A stretch of DNA of 35,403 nucleotides, taken from assembly GCA_036519295.1 (NCBI GenBank), contig DATDLN010000184.1:1-35403 (forward strand), in the 5' to 3' direction. The position numbers and the translations under genes were made by a program. Below are positions 23,973-31,914 of this stretch, piece after piece; the first letter of the stretch is position 1; every line of letters starts with the position of its first letter. The notes beneath the pieces were generated by a model. That model was not told where the DNA came from. It searched no databases and was given only the letters and a program-made list of their open reading frames with translations. The DNA is from JACVRW01 sp036519295 (GTDB taxonomy: Bacteria; Actinomycetota; Thermoleophilia; Solirubrobacterales; Thermoleophilaceae).

Positions 23973-25031
23973 ATGAGAGGGGCGATGCCGCGGCTCAGGC
24001 GAATCGACTGCTCGGCTCCCGGAATCACCCGCCGCCGTCGGGGCCGGGGCTTCGAGTACCTGGACGAGGGAGGGCGTCGCATCACCGATCCGGCCGTGCT
24101 CGACAGGATCAGGCAGCTGGCGATTCCGCCCGCCTGGCGGGACGTCTGGATCTGCCCTCACCAGATGGGCCACATCCAGGCAACCGGCACCGACGACGCG
24201 GGGCGCAAGCAGTACCGCTACCACGACGCCTGGCGCGAGCGGCGCGACCGCGAGAAGTTCGACTCGATGGTCGAGTTCGCTCGGGCCCTGCCCGGCCTGA
24301 GGCGGCGGGTCAAGCGGGACCTCTCGGCCGATGGGCTCGGCCGTGAGCGGGTGCTCGCCTGCGCGGCTCGCCTGCTCGACCGCGGTTTCTTCCGAGTCGG
24401 ATCCGAGGATTACGCCGAGGAGAACGAGACCTACGGGCTGGCCACGATGCACAAGCGCCACGTGCAGATCGATGGACCGCTCGTGGTCTTCGACTACCCG
24501 TCGAAGGGCGGGAGCCGGCGGGTGCAGGCGCTCGAGGACCCCGAGGCCGCCGACCTGGTGCGCGTGCTGAAGAGCCGCCGGCACGGCGGGGAGGAGCTGC
24601 TCGCCTACAAGCGCGGCGGGCGCTGGGTGGACGTGAAGTCCGCAGACATCAACGACTACGTCAGGGAAGCCACGGGAGGGGACTTCACCGCCAAGGACTT
24701 CCGCACATGGAACGCCACGGTGCTGGCCGCGGTGGCGCTCGCGGTCTCCGCGGCGGCTCGCAATCGATCGAGGACCGCGCGCAAGCGCGCGATCACGCGC
24801 GCGATCGGGGAGGCGGCGCGCTACCTCGGCAATACCCCCGCCGTCTGCAGGGCCTCCTACATCGACCCGCGCGTGTTCGACCGCTTCGAGGGTGGGCTGA
24901 CGATCGGCGGCGTTCTCCCGGAGCTGGCTGAGGACGCCTCGAGCTGGCCCGACGTGCAGGGCGCGATCGAGGAGGCGGTGCTCGACCTCATCGAGCGCGA
25001 GCATTCGCCCGCGCTAGAGAAGGTGGCGTGA
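23973..25031 (+). CDS. DNA topoisomerase IB (poxvirus/bacterial type)
   Basis: 352 residues. It relaxes supercoils by nicking one strand through a 3'-phosphotyrosine. The N-terminal domain has GFEYLDEGGRRITDPAVLDRIRQLAIPPAWRDVWICP and HIQATGTDDAGRKQYRYH. The catalytic domain has RVGSEDYAEENETYG, the KGG loop, KDFRTWNATV and the nucleophile Tyr296 in CRASYIDPRVF. ATG 23985 (MPRLRRIDCSAPG) would fit family N-termini equally well. The gene stands alone, ten bases from the convergent MpsC gene. Confidence 0.94.
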   Translation: MRGAMPRLRRIDCSAPGITRRRRGRGFEYLDEGGRRITDPAVLDRIRQLAIPPAWRDVWICPHQMGHIQATGTDDAGRKQYRYHDAWRERRDREKFDSMVEFARALPGLRRRVKRDLSADGLGRERVLACAARLLDRGFFRVGSEDYAEENETYGLATMHKRHVQIDGPLVVFDYPSKGGSRRVQALEDPEAADLVRVLKSRRHGGEELLAYKRGGRWVDVKSADINDYVREATGGDFTAKDFRTWNATVLAAVALAVSAAARNRSRTARKRAITRAIGEAARYLGNTPAVCRASYIDPRVFDRFEGGLTIGGVLPELAEDASSWPDVQGAIEEAVLDLIEREHSPALEKVA

Positions 25032-25041
25032 CGCGAGGAGC

Positions 25042-25440
25042 TCAGCCGGCGACGGCCTCGGTGAGGGGTTCGAGGACGAAAACCTGAGCGGCCATCTCGG
25101 GTTCCTCCACCTGAACTCCGCTCATCACGCCGATGACCGAGCGACCGGTGAGCTGCTCGACCTCCTGCCCGAACCGCGCCCGCATCGCCTCGTGGAACTG
25201 CACCCGATGCTCGAGCACCGCTTCGCCGCGTCCGGCCTCGCGCAGCGTTCGCTCGTCGGGCGTGAAGCCGCCCCGCACAACGACCGTGATCACGTCGTCC
25301 TCCCAGTAGGTGCGGGCCTTGGTCGGCCCCCGGCCGTAGGACTCCTTGTAGAGGTGGACGATCCGCCGCGAGATCTCCTCGAGCAGTGGCCCCTCACGCT
25401 CGGGGCGGCCACCGGCAGTACCCAGAGCAATGTCGTTCAA
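25042..25440 (-). CDS. MpsC/DUF2294-family protein
   Basis: 132 residues. It has the DUF2294 pattern: ISRRIVHLYKESYGRGPTKARTYWEDDVITVVVRGGFTPDERTL, then FHEAMRARFGQEVEQLTGRSVIGVMSG. The family is named after MpsC, linked in Staphylococcus to a sodium-dependent membrane-potential system; a molecular role is not established. TTG start at 25440 with AGGAGG five bases before it. A second family member lies 153 bases upstream on the same strand. Confidence 0.85.
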   Translation of the reverse strand: MNDIALGTAGGRPEREGPLLEEISRRIVHLYKESYGRGPTKARTYWEDDVITVVVRGGFTPDERTLREAGRGEAVLEHRVQFHEAMRARFGQEVEQLTGRSVIGVMSGVQVEEPEMAAQVFVLEPLTEAVAG

Positions 25441-25593
25441 AGGGCCTCCTCACGTATCCCCGCGCCCGGCGCTCGAGCGCGCCCTGCGCTGGGGCTTCGC
25501 TTTAGCTGGTGCCGCCACCGCGCCCACTCCCGGAGGCGCAGCCTCAGCGCCGTCGAGCCTATCGAGAAAGCGTGCCGTTGACGCGCTTGTCTC

Positions 25594-25947
25594 TCATCGG
25601 GGCGAGAGGACGAACATCTCGACGACGTAGTCGGGATCGAACATGATCTGGCTCTGGTAGGTGAGCACTCGCCTTCCCGTAACCTGCTCGACAACCTCTA
25701 TGAATTGAGGCCGCACCGCCTCCTGGAAGCGCAGCCGGACATGGCGCACGAGCGGTTCGTCCTTCGCCTCGAGCAGCGTCCGCTCGACGGTGGTGAGGCC
25801 GCCCTTCATCACGCAGAAAACGAACTCGCCGTTCTGGAAGGCGCGTGCCGCTTCGGGACCGCGTCCATAGAGCTCCGCCTTCAGCCGGACGATCCCGCGG
25901 GACAGGGCATCGAGGGTCTCCCCCGAGAGTTGGTCGCCCTCCTCCAT
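25594..25947 (-). CDS. MpsC/DUF2294-family protein, second copy
   Basis: 117 residues, paralogous to the neighbour: LSRGIVRLKAELYGRGPEAARAFQNGEFVFCVMKGGLTTVERTLLEA, then FQEAVRPQFIEVVEQVTGRRVLTYQS. The two proteins share the YGRGP and VEQ-TGR motifs but have diverged widely elsewhere, so this is an old duplication. It lies 29 bases after the RtcB stop and could be read through from the archease-RtcB operon. No ribosome site is obvious before ATG 25947. Confidence 0.85.
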   Translation of the reverse strand: MEEGDQLSGETLDALSRGIVRLKAELYGRGPEAARAFQNGEFVFCVMKGGLTTVERTLLEAKDEPLVRHVRLRFQEAVRPQFIEVVEQVTGRRVLTYQSQIMFDPDYVVEMFVLSPR

Positions 25948-25976
25948 CTCTCTCGTCGTACCCGTGGTAGAGACCG

Positions 25977-27392
25977 CTATCCCTTGACCACACCGATCGG
26001 GCGAAGCCGCGCGACGCGAACGGCGAGCCCGGCGCGCTCGACGACATCGACCACCTTCTCCACCTCCTTGTAGGCGAACGGAGCCTCCTCGGCGAGGCCG
26101 CGGTTCGAGGACGAGCGCACAGTGATGCCTTCCGCCTCCAGCCGGCGCCGCAGCTCGGCGCCCCGGATCTGCTTGCGCGCCGCGGTGCGGCTCAGCCGGC
26201 GGCCGGCGCCGTGGCAGACGGTGCCGAAGGCGTGCTCCATGGCGCCGGGGCGCCCGGCGAGAACGTAGCTCGCGGTCCCCATGCTGCCCGGGATGAACAC
26301 GGGCTGCCCCGTGTCCCGGTACCGCACGGGGACGTCGCTCGAGCCGGGCGGGAAGGCGCGGGTGGCCCCCTTGCGGTGAACGCAGAGCTCACGCCCGCGG
26401 TGGCGCTCCAGCTTCGCCACGTTGTGGGCGACGTCGTAGACCTGCCGCGTCCCGGCCGCGGCCTCCTCGCCCATCACCCGAGCGAGCGCCCTTCGCACCC
26501 GGTGGGCGATCAGCTGACGGTTGGCCCAGGCGAAGTTCGCAGCCGCCGCCATCGCCGCGAGATAGGCGCGTCCGTCCTCGGAGGAAGCGGGCGCGCAGGA
26601 GAGCTGGCGGTCGGGGAGGCTGATGCCGTAGCGGCTCGCCGCGGCATCAAAACGCTTCACGAAGTCCGTGCAGACCTGATGGCCAAGGCCGCGCGAGCCG
26701 GAATGTATGAGAACGGTGACCTGTCCCTCGCTCAGCCCGACGGCCTCGGCCGCGTTTCGGTCGGGCACGTCGTCCACGCGCTGAACCTCCACGAAGTGGT
26801 TGCCCGAGCCGAGGGTCCCAAGCTGGTCGCCTCCGCGCTCCCGAGCTCGGTCCGAGACCGCGGTCGGGTCGGCTCCCTCGAGGCGGCCGCCGGATTCCGT
26901 CAGCTCGATGTCCTCGGGCGGGGCGACCTCCTCGAGCGCGCGCGGGCCGTCTGCGAGCACCCGGTCGAGCTGGGTCTCCGTCAGCGGCAGGCCGGAGCCG
27001 CGCCCCGCCCCGGCCGGCACAGCGCGCGAGATCTCGTGCACCAGCGCCTCGCGCCGCTCGCCCAGCTCCTCGGATCCAAACGGCGCCGCCAGCAGCCGCA
27101 CTCCACAATTCACGTCGAAGCCGACGCCGCCGGGCGACACGACGCCGTCCGGCAGCGCGGTCGCGGCGACGCCGCCCACCGGGAAGCCGTAGCCCTGATG
27201 GACGTCCGGCATGGCAAGCACGGCGTCCACGACGCCCGGCAGGGTCGCCACGTTGCGCAGCTGATCGAGCGAGCCGTCGTCGGCGATGGCGTCCAGGAGC
27301 TCCACGTCGGCGAACACGCGCCCGGGCACGCGCATCTCACCGCTCGCCGGCAGCTCCCATACGACCTCGCCCACGCGGCGGAGCTCAGACAT
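25977..27392 (-). CDS. rtcB: RtcB RNA-splicing ligase
   Basis: 471 residues. It joins RNA 2',3'-cyclic phosphate or 3'-phosphate ends to 5'-OH ends using GTP and Mn2+. Metal-binding Asp93 and Cys96 are in GFDVNCGVR. Other motifs are DVHQGYGFPVGG, GTLGSGNHFVEVQ, HSGSRGLGHQV, HNVAKLERH, the guanylated histidine region in VHRKGATRAFPPG, and PGSMGTASYVL. Start at ATG 27392, overlapping the archease stop by eight bases; GTG 27410 is an alternative. The archease-RtcB order fits activator and enzyme made together, for RNA repair rather than tRNA splicing. Confidence 0.96.
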   Translation of the reverse strand: MSELRRVGEVVWELPASGEMRVPGRVFADVELLDAIADDGSLDQLRNVATLPGVVDAVLAMPDVHQGYGFPVGGVAATALPDGVVSPGGVGFDVNCGVRLLAAPFGSEELGERREALVHEISRAVPAGAGRGSGLPLTETQLDRVLADGPRALEEVAPPEDIELTESGGRLEGADPTAVSDRARERGGDQLGTLGSGNHFVEVQRVDDVPDRNAAEAVGLSEGQVTVLIHSGSRGLGHQVCTDFVKRFDAAASRYGISLPDRQLSCAPASSEDGRAYLAAMAAAANFAWANRQLIAHRVRRALARVMGEEAAAGTRQVYDVAHNVAKLERHRGRELCVHRKGATRAFPPGSSDVPVRYRDTGQPVFIPGSMGTASYVLAGRPGAMEHAFGTVCHGAGRRLSRTAARKQIRGAELRRRLEAEGITVRSSSNRGLAEEAPFAYKEVEKVVDVVERAGLAVRVARLRPIGVVKG

Positions 27393-27780
27393 CGAGGACC
27401 ACCCGCGCACGCCAGCCTTCAGCGGTCCGGTCGAAGCGGAGCCGGTGGTAGGTCACACCCTTGACGAGATGCGGTGGATCCCCGGCCGTGCCCTCCACCA
27501 CCGCACTCAGGCCTTCGTCCGTCAGGTCGAGCGAGGCCAGGCGGTCGGGCACGAGCCCACGCGTCTCACCGAGGAACGCCAGCTCCCCCAGCCACTCGGC
27601 GAGCAGGACAGCACGGTCGCTGCCGGTCAACGCCACCGGTGCCTCGATCCGGTCTCGCAACTTCTTGCTCGACATGAGCTCGCGCATCGCTTGGAAGCCC
27701 GCCTCGAAGATACCCCGCTCGGTCGCCGCCTCGAGCTCCAGCTCCAATTCTCCGGTGTGTTCGATCCAGCGAAACGGCAC
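27385..27780 (-). CDS. Archease, RtcB activator
   Basis: 131 residues. Archease speeds up the guanylation and turnover of RtcB. The N-terminal FRWIEHTGELELELEA corresponds to the family's HTAD motif, with Glu11 where the usual Asp binds metal. The middle LLAEWLGELAFLGETRGLVPD and the end ...RARVVLDV are typical. It overlaps rtcB by eight bases. GTG start at 27780; 59 bases separate it from the divergent small basic protein. Confidence 0.9.
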   Translation of the reverse strand: MPFRWIEHTGELELELEAATERGIFEAGFQAMRELMSSKKLRDRIEAPVALTGSDRAVLLAEWLGELAFLGETRGLVPDRLASLDLTDEGLSAVVEGTAGDPPHLVKGVTYHRLRFDRTAEGWRARVVLDV

Positions 27781-27839
27781 GTGTTTCCAGGGGTATCGCG
27801 ACGGGCAGCAATACCGGAGAGACGCGAAAGGAGCCGATC

Positions 27840-28184
27840 ATGCCACCTCGCGGAGTCAAGAAGGGCACGAAGCGCGCCCGTCAATACGAGCGCATCAAGA
27901 AGAGCCAGAAAGAGCAGGGACGCTCCGAGAGCCGGGCCGAGGAGATCGCGGCACGCACGGTCCAGAAGGAGCGGGCCCGCCGCGGGGAGTCGCGCACGCG
28001 CTCCCGGACGTCGACCCAGGACATCTCTTCCGGCCGCCGGGGAGGCCAGCGCTCGGGCACGTCGGGCCCCAAGGGACGAACCCGCGACCAGCTCTACAAC
28101 GAGGCCAAGAAGCTGAATATCGAGGGCCGCTCGCGTATGAACAAGCGGCAGCTGCAGCGCGCCGTCGACGCCAAGAAGCGCTGA
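27840..28184 (+). CDS. Small basic protein with Rho-N/SAP-like C-terminus
   Basis: 114 residues, very rich in Arg, Lys, Ser and Gln. The first 80 residues look unstructured (PPRGVKKGTKRARQYERIKK ...). The last 35 (TRDQLYNEAKKLNIEGRSRM) followed by NKRQLQRAVD match the helical Rho N-terminal/SAP-like nucleic acid binding motif. Similar proteins are often labelled plasmid stabilisation protein, without evidence. ATG has AAAGGAG (27827-27833) six bases before it. Nucleic acid binding is inferred. Confidence 0.8.
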   Translation: MPPRGVKKGTKRARQYERIKKSQKEQGRSESRAEEIAARTVQKERARRGESRTRSRTSTQDISSGRRGGQRSGTSGPKGRTRDQLYNEAKKLNIEGRSRMNKRQLQRAVDAKKR

Positions 28185-28231
28185 CGGGCCTCCATCCGCT
28201 TCTGGGTGTGCGATCGCACTGAAACGGTGTA

Positions 28232-28249
28232 GATTTCGCTACCGAAATC
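28232..28249 (+). other. Perfect 7-bp stem-loop
   Basis: GATTTCG (28232-28238) and CGAAATC (28243-28249) pair around CTAC, 47 bases after the stop of the basic protein. Flanking GCAC/GTGC could add an outer stem. It may end that transcript, although no T tract follows. Confidence 0.45.
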
Positions 28250-28510
28250 GGTCTGTGCGAAGCCGAGATCGGAAACGAGATCGTCGTGGAGCATCCAGGC
28301 GGCCAACACAGCGGTGGACTCCGCGAAGGGTCGGTTTTCAGGGACCTCCCGCGGGCGGCCCTGGGCGGCGGTTTCAGCCAGACCGAGATCAGCCACTCGA
28401 GTACCGGCACGGGGTGCAGGCCGGACTCAAGGCATGACCATCCCGACCCGATGGGCGGAATCTGCCTGCCCGAGCCGTTCCGGCGGAGCGGCTCCTAGCG
28501 GTCAGGAACC

Positions 28511-28539
28511 CGGGGCGCCGTCGTCGAGGCGGCGCCCCG
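28511..28539 (+). other. Perfect 10-bp GC stem-loop before the glycosylase gene
   Basis: CGGGGCGCCG (28511-28520) pairs with CGGCGCCCCG (28530-28539) around a nine-base loop. It sits just before the likely start of the Fpg/Nei gene. It could insulate the gene as a terminator of upstream transcription; no T tract. Confidence 0.5.
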
Positions 28540-28565
28540 TCCGGCCACCCGGTTAGGTCGACGCC

Positions 28566-29324
28566 GTGCCCGAGCTGCCCGACGTGGAGGGATTCAGGCG
28601 CGTGGCCCGCGAGGCGGCGGGCAGGCGCATCGAGGACGTGGATGTGCTCGACGGGACCCTCCTCCGAGGCGGCCGTGGGAGGACGATCGTGGGCACACGC
28701 TTCGGCGACCCGCGCCGTCACGGAAAGTGGCTGTTCTTCCGGGCTGGGGACGCCGAAGTGCTCATGCACTTCGGCATGACTGGTCGGCTCGACTGGGAGC
28801 GGCGAGGCTCGGAGCGCCACCAGCACGACCGGATCGTCTTCGTTTGCCGGGGCGGCGAGCTGCGCTACCGCAACATGCGCAAGTTCGGCGGCGTCTGGAT
28901 CTCGAAGCGCGGACGCGAGCGCGTTACCGGCCCGCTCGGTCCGGACGCCGCCGAGGTCGACCGCGAGGGTTTCCACGAGCTGCTCGGCCGCCGACGCGGC
29001 GGGATCAAGGCGGCGCTCATGGACCAGCGGCTGATCGCCGGGCTCGGCAACCTCATGGTGGATGAGATCGCGTGGCGGGCCCGGGTCACCCCCCGCGCGC
29101 TGGTGCCGCGCCTCTCGAGGCGCCGGATCGATCGCCTGTGGGAGGCAATGGACGAGGTCGTGCGCGACTCGCTTCCGACCGGCCGCGTGCCGCCGATCGA
29201 CGGCTGGCTTACCGGGGCCCGCGACGCGCGCGAGCCGACCTGTCCGCGCTGCGGCGCGCGCCTGCGAAAGGCGCCGGTGGCCGGGCGCACCACCGTCTGG
29301 TGCCCGCGCTGTCAGCGGCGATAG
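28566..29324 (+). CDS. Fpg/Nei-family DNA glycosylase/AP lyase
   Basis: 252 residues. It removes oxidised bases and cuts the abasic strand. The N-terminal catalytic proline and glutamate are in MPELPDVEGF. The beta-sandwich lysine is in RRHGKWLFF. The helix-two-turn-helix is QRLIAGLGNLMVDEIAWRARVTP, and the C-terminal zinc finger is CPRCGARL...WCPRCQRR. PDVEGF in place of the Fpg PEVET suggests an actinobacterial Nei-like type rather than classical MutM. GTG start at 28566, seven bases after TTAGGT (28553-28558). Confidence 0.93.
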   Translation: MPELPDVEGFRRVAREAAGRRIEDVDVLDGTLLRGGRGRTIVGTRFGDPRRHGKWLFFRAGDAEVLMHFGMTGRLDWERRGSERHQHDRIVFVCRGGELRYRNMRKFGGVWISKRGRERVTGPLGPDAAEVDREGFHELLGRRRGGIKAALMDQRLIAGLGNLMVDEIAWRARVTPRALVPRLSRRRIDRLWEAMDEVVRDSLPTGRVPPIDGWLTGARDAREPTCPRCGARLRKAPVAGRTTVWCPRCQRR

Positions 29325-29331
29325 GAGGCGC

Positions 29332-30210
29332 TCAGCGCATGGCCTCGAGCTTCCGCCGCGCGGCTCCCAGACCGCGGGCATAGGACTGGATCTCCTCCCA
29401 CGGATCCCCCTTGGCGGCCAGTCGGCGCAGAACGGTCTTCACGGTCCAGCGGTCCGGTCGCAGCTTCGAGTCGGAGAGCTCTTCCCACGCGAGCGGCGTC
29501 GCGACCGGGGCGCCGGGTCGAGGACGCACCGCGTAGGGGGGCACGGCCGTCTGAGCGTAGGCGTTGCGCGCTACGTCGACCAGGAGGCGGCCCTCGCGCT
29601 TCGCCTTCCGCATCTCGACCGTCAACTCGTCCGCGTGGCGCTCCGCCAGCACCGCGGCGGCGTCGCGCGCGAAGTCGCGCACCTCGTCGAAGCGGAGGCG
29701 CCTGCGCAGCGGGGTCCACACGTGGATCCCCTTCGACCCGGTGACCTGTGCGAAGGGGGCGAGGCCGAGCTCCTCCAGCAGCTCGCCCGTCCAGCGGGCT
29801 GCCCGCCGCACCGCCGCGAAGTCGCCGGTTGACGGGTCGAGGTCGAAGACGAGCCGATCGGGCTGCCACACGCGGTCGGCGCGCGAGAGCCAGACGTGCG
29901 GCGTGATCGTGTTCTGGCCGACCAGGTAAACGAGCGTGTCCGAGTCCTGAATGTAAGCGTGGGTGATCGTGCCGCCCCGCTTCGGCACCTCGACGCGCCG
30001 CACCCACTCCGGGAAGTAGTCCGGAACGTCCTTGTGAAAGAACCCCTGCCTCTCGATTCCGTCGGGAAAGCGCTGGAGGCTCAGAGGGCGCCCCTTCACG
30101 TGCGGGAGCATCCACTCCGACACGCGCTCGTAGTACGAGGCGAGGTCCGCCTTGGTGACTCCGTCGCCCGGGAAGAGGACCTTGTCAGGGTGGGTGATCT
30201 CGACCTTCAT
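29332..30210 (-). CDS. LigD polymerase/primase domain protein (stand-alone)
   Basis: 292 residues. This is the archaeo-eukaryotic primase-type polymerase of bacterial non-homologous end joining, which fills gaps with dNTPs or NTPs. ITHPDKVLFPGDGVTKADLASYYE begins the domain. The metal-binding FDLDPS and the SKGIH in TGSKGIHVWTPL are present, and the last block is PVATPLAWEEL...FTVK-like. It starts with ATG at 30210 and overlaps the ligase stop by four bases (ATGA), so the two are translated together. It is a split form of LigD; no Ku gene is in the window. Confidence 0.94.
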   Translation of the reverse strand: MKVEITHPDKVLFPGDGVTKADLASYYERVSEWMLPHVKGRPLSLQRFPDGIERQGFFHKDVPDYFPEWVRRVEVPKRGGTITHAYIQDSDTLVYLVGQNTITPHVWLSRADRVWQPDRLVFDLDPSTGDFAAVRRAARWTGELLEELGLAPFAQVTGSKGIHVWTPLRRRLRFDEVRDFARDAAAVLAERHADELTVEMRKAKREGRLLVDVARNAYAQTAVPPYAVRPRPGAPVATPLAWEELSDSKLRPDRWTVKTVLRRLAAKGDPWEEIQSYARGLGAARRKLEAMR

Positions 30211-31163
30211 CGTGGACGCTCCCGCACCACCTCGCGGGCCGGTTTGTCGTTGCGGAGGCCGAGATAGCGCGGGTGGCGCAGGCGCCCGTCGCGCGTCCAC
30301 TCGCTGAAAGCGACTTGAGCGACCAGCTCGGGGCGAACCCAGCGGGTGCCGCGCGGGATCGGGTGGACGTCCACGAACGGCGGTTCCTCCTGCTCGAGCG
30401 CGCGCAGCCGGCGGGCGAGATCGGCGAGCGTCTTCCGGTCGAAGCCGGTGCCGACCTTTCCCGCGTAGCGCAGGTCCCCGTCGTCGTGGTAGCCGACGAG
30501 CAGCGCGCCGAACTCGGTGCGCGATCCCTTGGGCGCGGTGAAGCCGCCGATCACGAGCTCCTGCTCGGCGTGGCACTTGAGCTTGAGCCAATCGCGCGAG
30601 CGGCTGCCGCGGTAGGGGCTTTCCGCGCGCTTGGCGATCACGCCCTCGAGACCCTTCTGGCAGGCCTCGCGAAACATCTCCTCGCCGCGCTCGTTGCGGT
30701 GAGGGGTGAAGCGGACCGGCCCATGGAACGACAGCGCTCGACGCAGGCGCGACTTGCGCTCGCGCAGGGGGAGCTCGCGGAGGTCCTCGCCCTCGAGACG
30801 AAGCAGGTCGAACACGTAGAGGAAGACCGCGACCCCGGTCCGCCGAGCCGCCTCCGGATCGCTGAGCTGCATGCGCCGCTGGAGACGGGAGAAGCTCGTG
30901 ACTGCGCCATCGAAGGCGACGATCTCGCCGTCGACCACGAAGTCGTCGCAACGCTCGCGCTCGAGCGCCTCCACGAGCTCGGGGTAGGAGCCGCTCATGT
31001 CACGCCCCGTGCGCGAGACCAGCTTCACCGAGCGGCCACCTCGAAAGGCGAGACAGCGTACGCCGTCGAGCTTGCGCTCGAAGATCCAGGCGGGGTCCGA
31101 GAACGGCTCGTCGGTGAGGACGGCCTTCATCGGCTCGATCCGTCCTGGCTGGGTGGGCTCCAC
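30207..31163 (-). CDS. LigD-type ATP-dependent DNA ligase domain protein
   Basis: 318 residues. The adenylation motif is ERKLDG with Lys31. Other motifs are SRTGRDM, the glutamate of FVVDGEIVAFDG, EGVIAKRAESPYRGSRSRDWLKLKC and an OB-fold domain with GALLVGYHDDGDLRYAGKVGTGF. I prefer GTG 31163 because RIEPM before KAVLTDEPF matches LigD relatives; ATG 31130 is the alternative. GTG lies nine bases after TATACC, which would give a leaderless mRNA. The first gene of the ligase-polymerase operon. Confidence 0.93.
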   Translation of the reverse strand: MEPTQPGRIEPMKAVLTDEPFSDPAWIFERKLDGVRCLAFRGGRSVKLVSRTGRDMSGSYPELVEALERERCDDFVVDGEIVAFDGAVTSFSRLQRRMQLSDPEAARRTGVAVFLYVFDLLRLEGEDLRELPLRERKSRLRRALSFHGPVRFTPHRNERGEEMFREACQKGLEGVIAKRAESPYRGSRSRDWLKLKCHAEQELVIGGFTAPKGSRTEFGALLVGYHDDGDLRYAGKVGTGFDRKTLADLARRLRALEQEEPPFVDVHPIPRGTRWVRPELVAQVAFSEWTRDGRLRHPRYLGLRNDKPAREVVRERPR

Positions 31164-31172
31164 GGCTGGTGG

Positions 31173-31185
31173 GGTATACCTGAAG
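31173..31185. promoter_or_regulatory. Shared GGTATACC element between divergent genes
   Basis: GGTATACC (31173-31180) is a perfect palindrome midway between the ligase start (31163, minus) and the small membrane protein start (31206, plus). Either strand could use the TATAC core as its -10 box, and on the plus strand it reads GGGTATA, as in SigB/SigF-type promoters. No good -35 box is present. Confidence 0.35.
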
Positions 31186-31205
31186 TTCAAGTGCAGCGAG
31201 GATCG

Positions 31206-31442
31206 GTGATCGTCGTCCGCTATGCGCTTCCGGCGGTCATAGCGTTGACCGGGCTGGTCCTGACGATCGTGGGCGGAAGCGACACCGTGGTAGCGGCAGG
31301 AGTCGCCCTCATCGGCGTCGGGATGCTTGTGGCCCTCCTGAACTTGCTGATGCGGCTTGGAATCGCGAGCTCGCGTGATCGCGAGCGGGAGGAGAACGCC
31401 CGGCGCTATTACGACCGGCACGGACGGTGGCCCTCGGGTTAG
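31206..31442 (+). CDS. Small two-helix membrane protein
   Basis: 78 residues from GTG 31206. Two membrane helices (about 4-22 and 27-48: ALPAVIALTGLVLTIVG and VVAAGVALIGVGMLVALLNLLM) precede a charged cytoplasmic tail (SSRDREREENARRYYDRHGRWP). GAGG lies four bases before the start, closer than usual. The tail and helices look genuine and the codon use fits the neighbours. Function unknown; it is divergent from the LigD ligase, and its stop overlaps that of the phosphoesterase gene. Confidence 0.7.
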   Translation: MIVVRYALPAVIALTGLVLTIVGGSDTVVAAGVALIGVGMLVALLNLLMRLGIASSRDREREENARRYYDRHGRWPSG

Positions 31443-31910
31443 TACTTGCCACCCACTTCCTCGATCGTCCGCCCGCTCACCACCGATTCGCGCTGGGTGC
31501 TCACCGGGTTTCGCCGCGCGTCCGCCCCCTCGTCGCGGCGCTTGACGAGCAGCCAGCGCCGGCCGCCGATCCTACGCAGCGACCAACCGCCTCGCAGCTT
31601 CTTGCCCTCGAGCCAGAACGAGAGGTGGCCAAGCTCGAGCGCCTCTTCCATGGACTCGTCGCGAAGGTTGCGGTACTCGCCGCGGTCCCACGATCACCGG
31701 ACCGGCGCCGTATTCCCCCTCCGCGATGACCCCCTCGAAATCTCCCCACGACAGCGAGTGATCCTCGACCGCCATCGCCAGCCGCTTCTCACGAGGGTCG
31801 GTGGACGGGCCCTTGGGAACGGCCCAGGACTTGAGCGTCCCTGACACCTCGAGCCGGAAGTCGAAGTGCATGCTGGTTGCGGCGTGCTGTTGGATGACGA
31901 AGCGCGGCAT
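31439..31910 (-). pseudogene. LigD 3'-phosphoesterase domain gene with a frameshift
   Basis: Frame one, from ATG 31910, encodes FVIQQHAATSMHFDFRLEVSGTLKSWAVPKGPS and AVEDHSLSWGDFEGVIAEGEYGAGPVIV; catalytic residues His9, His15, Asp17 and His51 match those of LigD phosphoesterase. Past about 31690 homology moves to another frame: DRGEYRNLRDESMEEALELGHLSFWLEGKKLRGGWSLRR...WLLVKRRDEGAD, ending at 31439. The expected GTGTGGGAC is GTGGGAC, so two bases appear lost near 31686-31691. Restored, the protein would be about 157 residues, normal for the domain. Sequencing error is possible. It follows the CDF gene by four bases. Confidence 0.85.
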
Positions 31911-31914
31911 GTGC

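Larger units (their letters stand above)
28185..28565. other. Gene-free stretch with hairpins
   Basis: No convincing gene is visible. It is less GC-rich than the neighbours and contains two strong stem-loops annotated separately. A minus-strand frame from 28396 gives a protein-like start (MADLGLAETAAQG) but runs into the antisense of the basic protein, so it may be a remnant or chance. A regulatory RNA is possible but not shown. Confidence 0.5.

Noticed and set aside
28094..28396. 100-codon minus-strand frame with a protein-like start
   Set aside because: Its second half is the antisense of the small basic protein and it has no ribosome site; kept only as a possible remnant.
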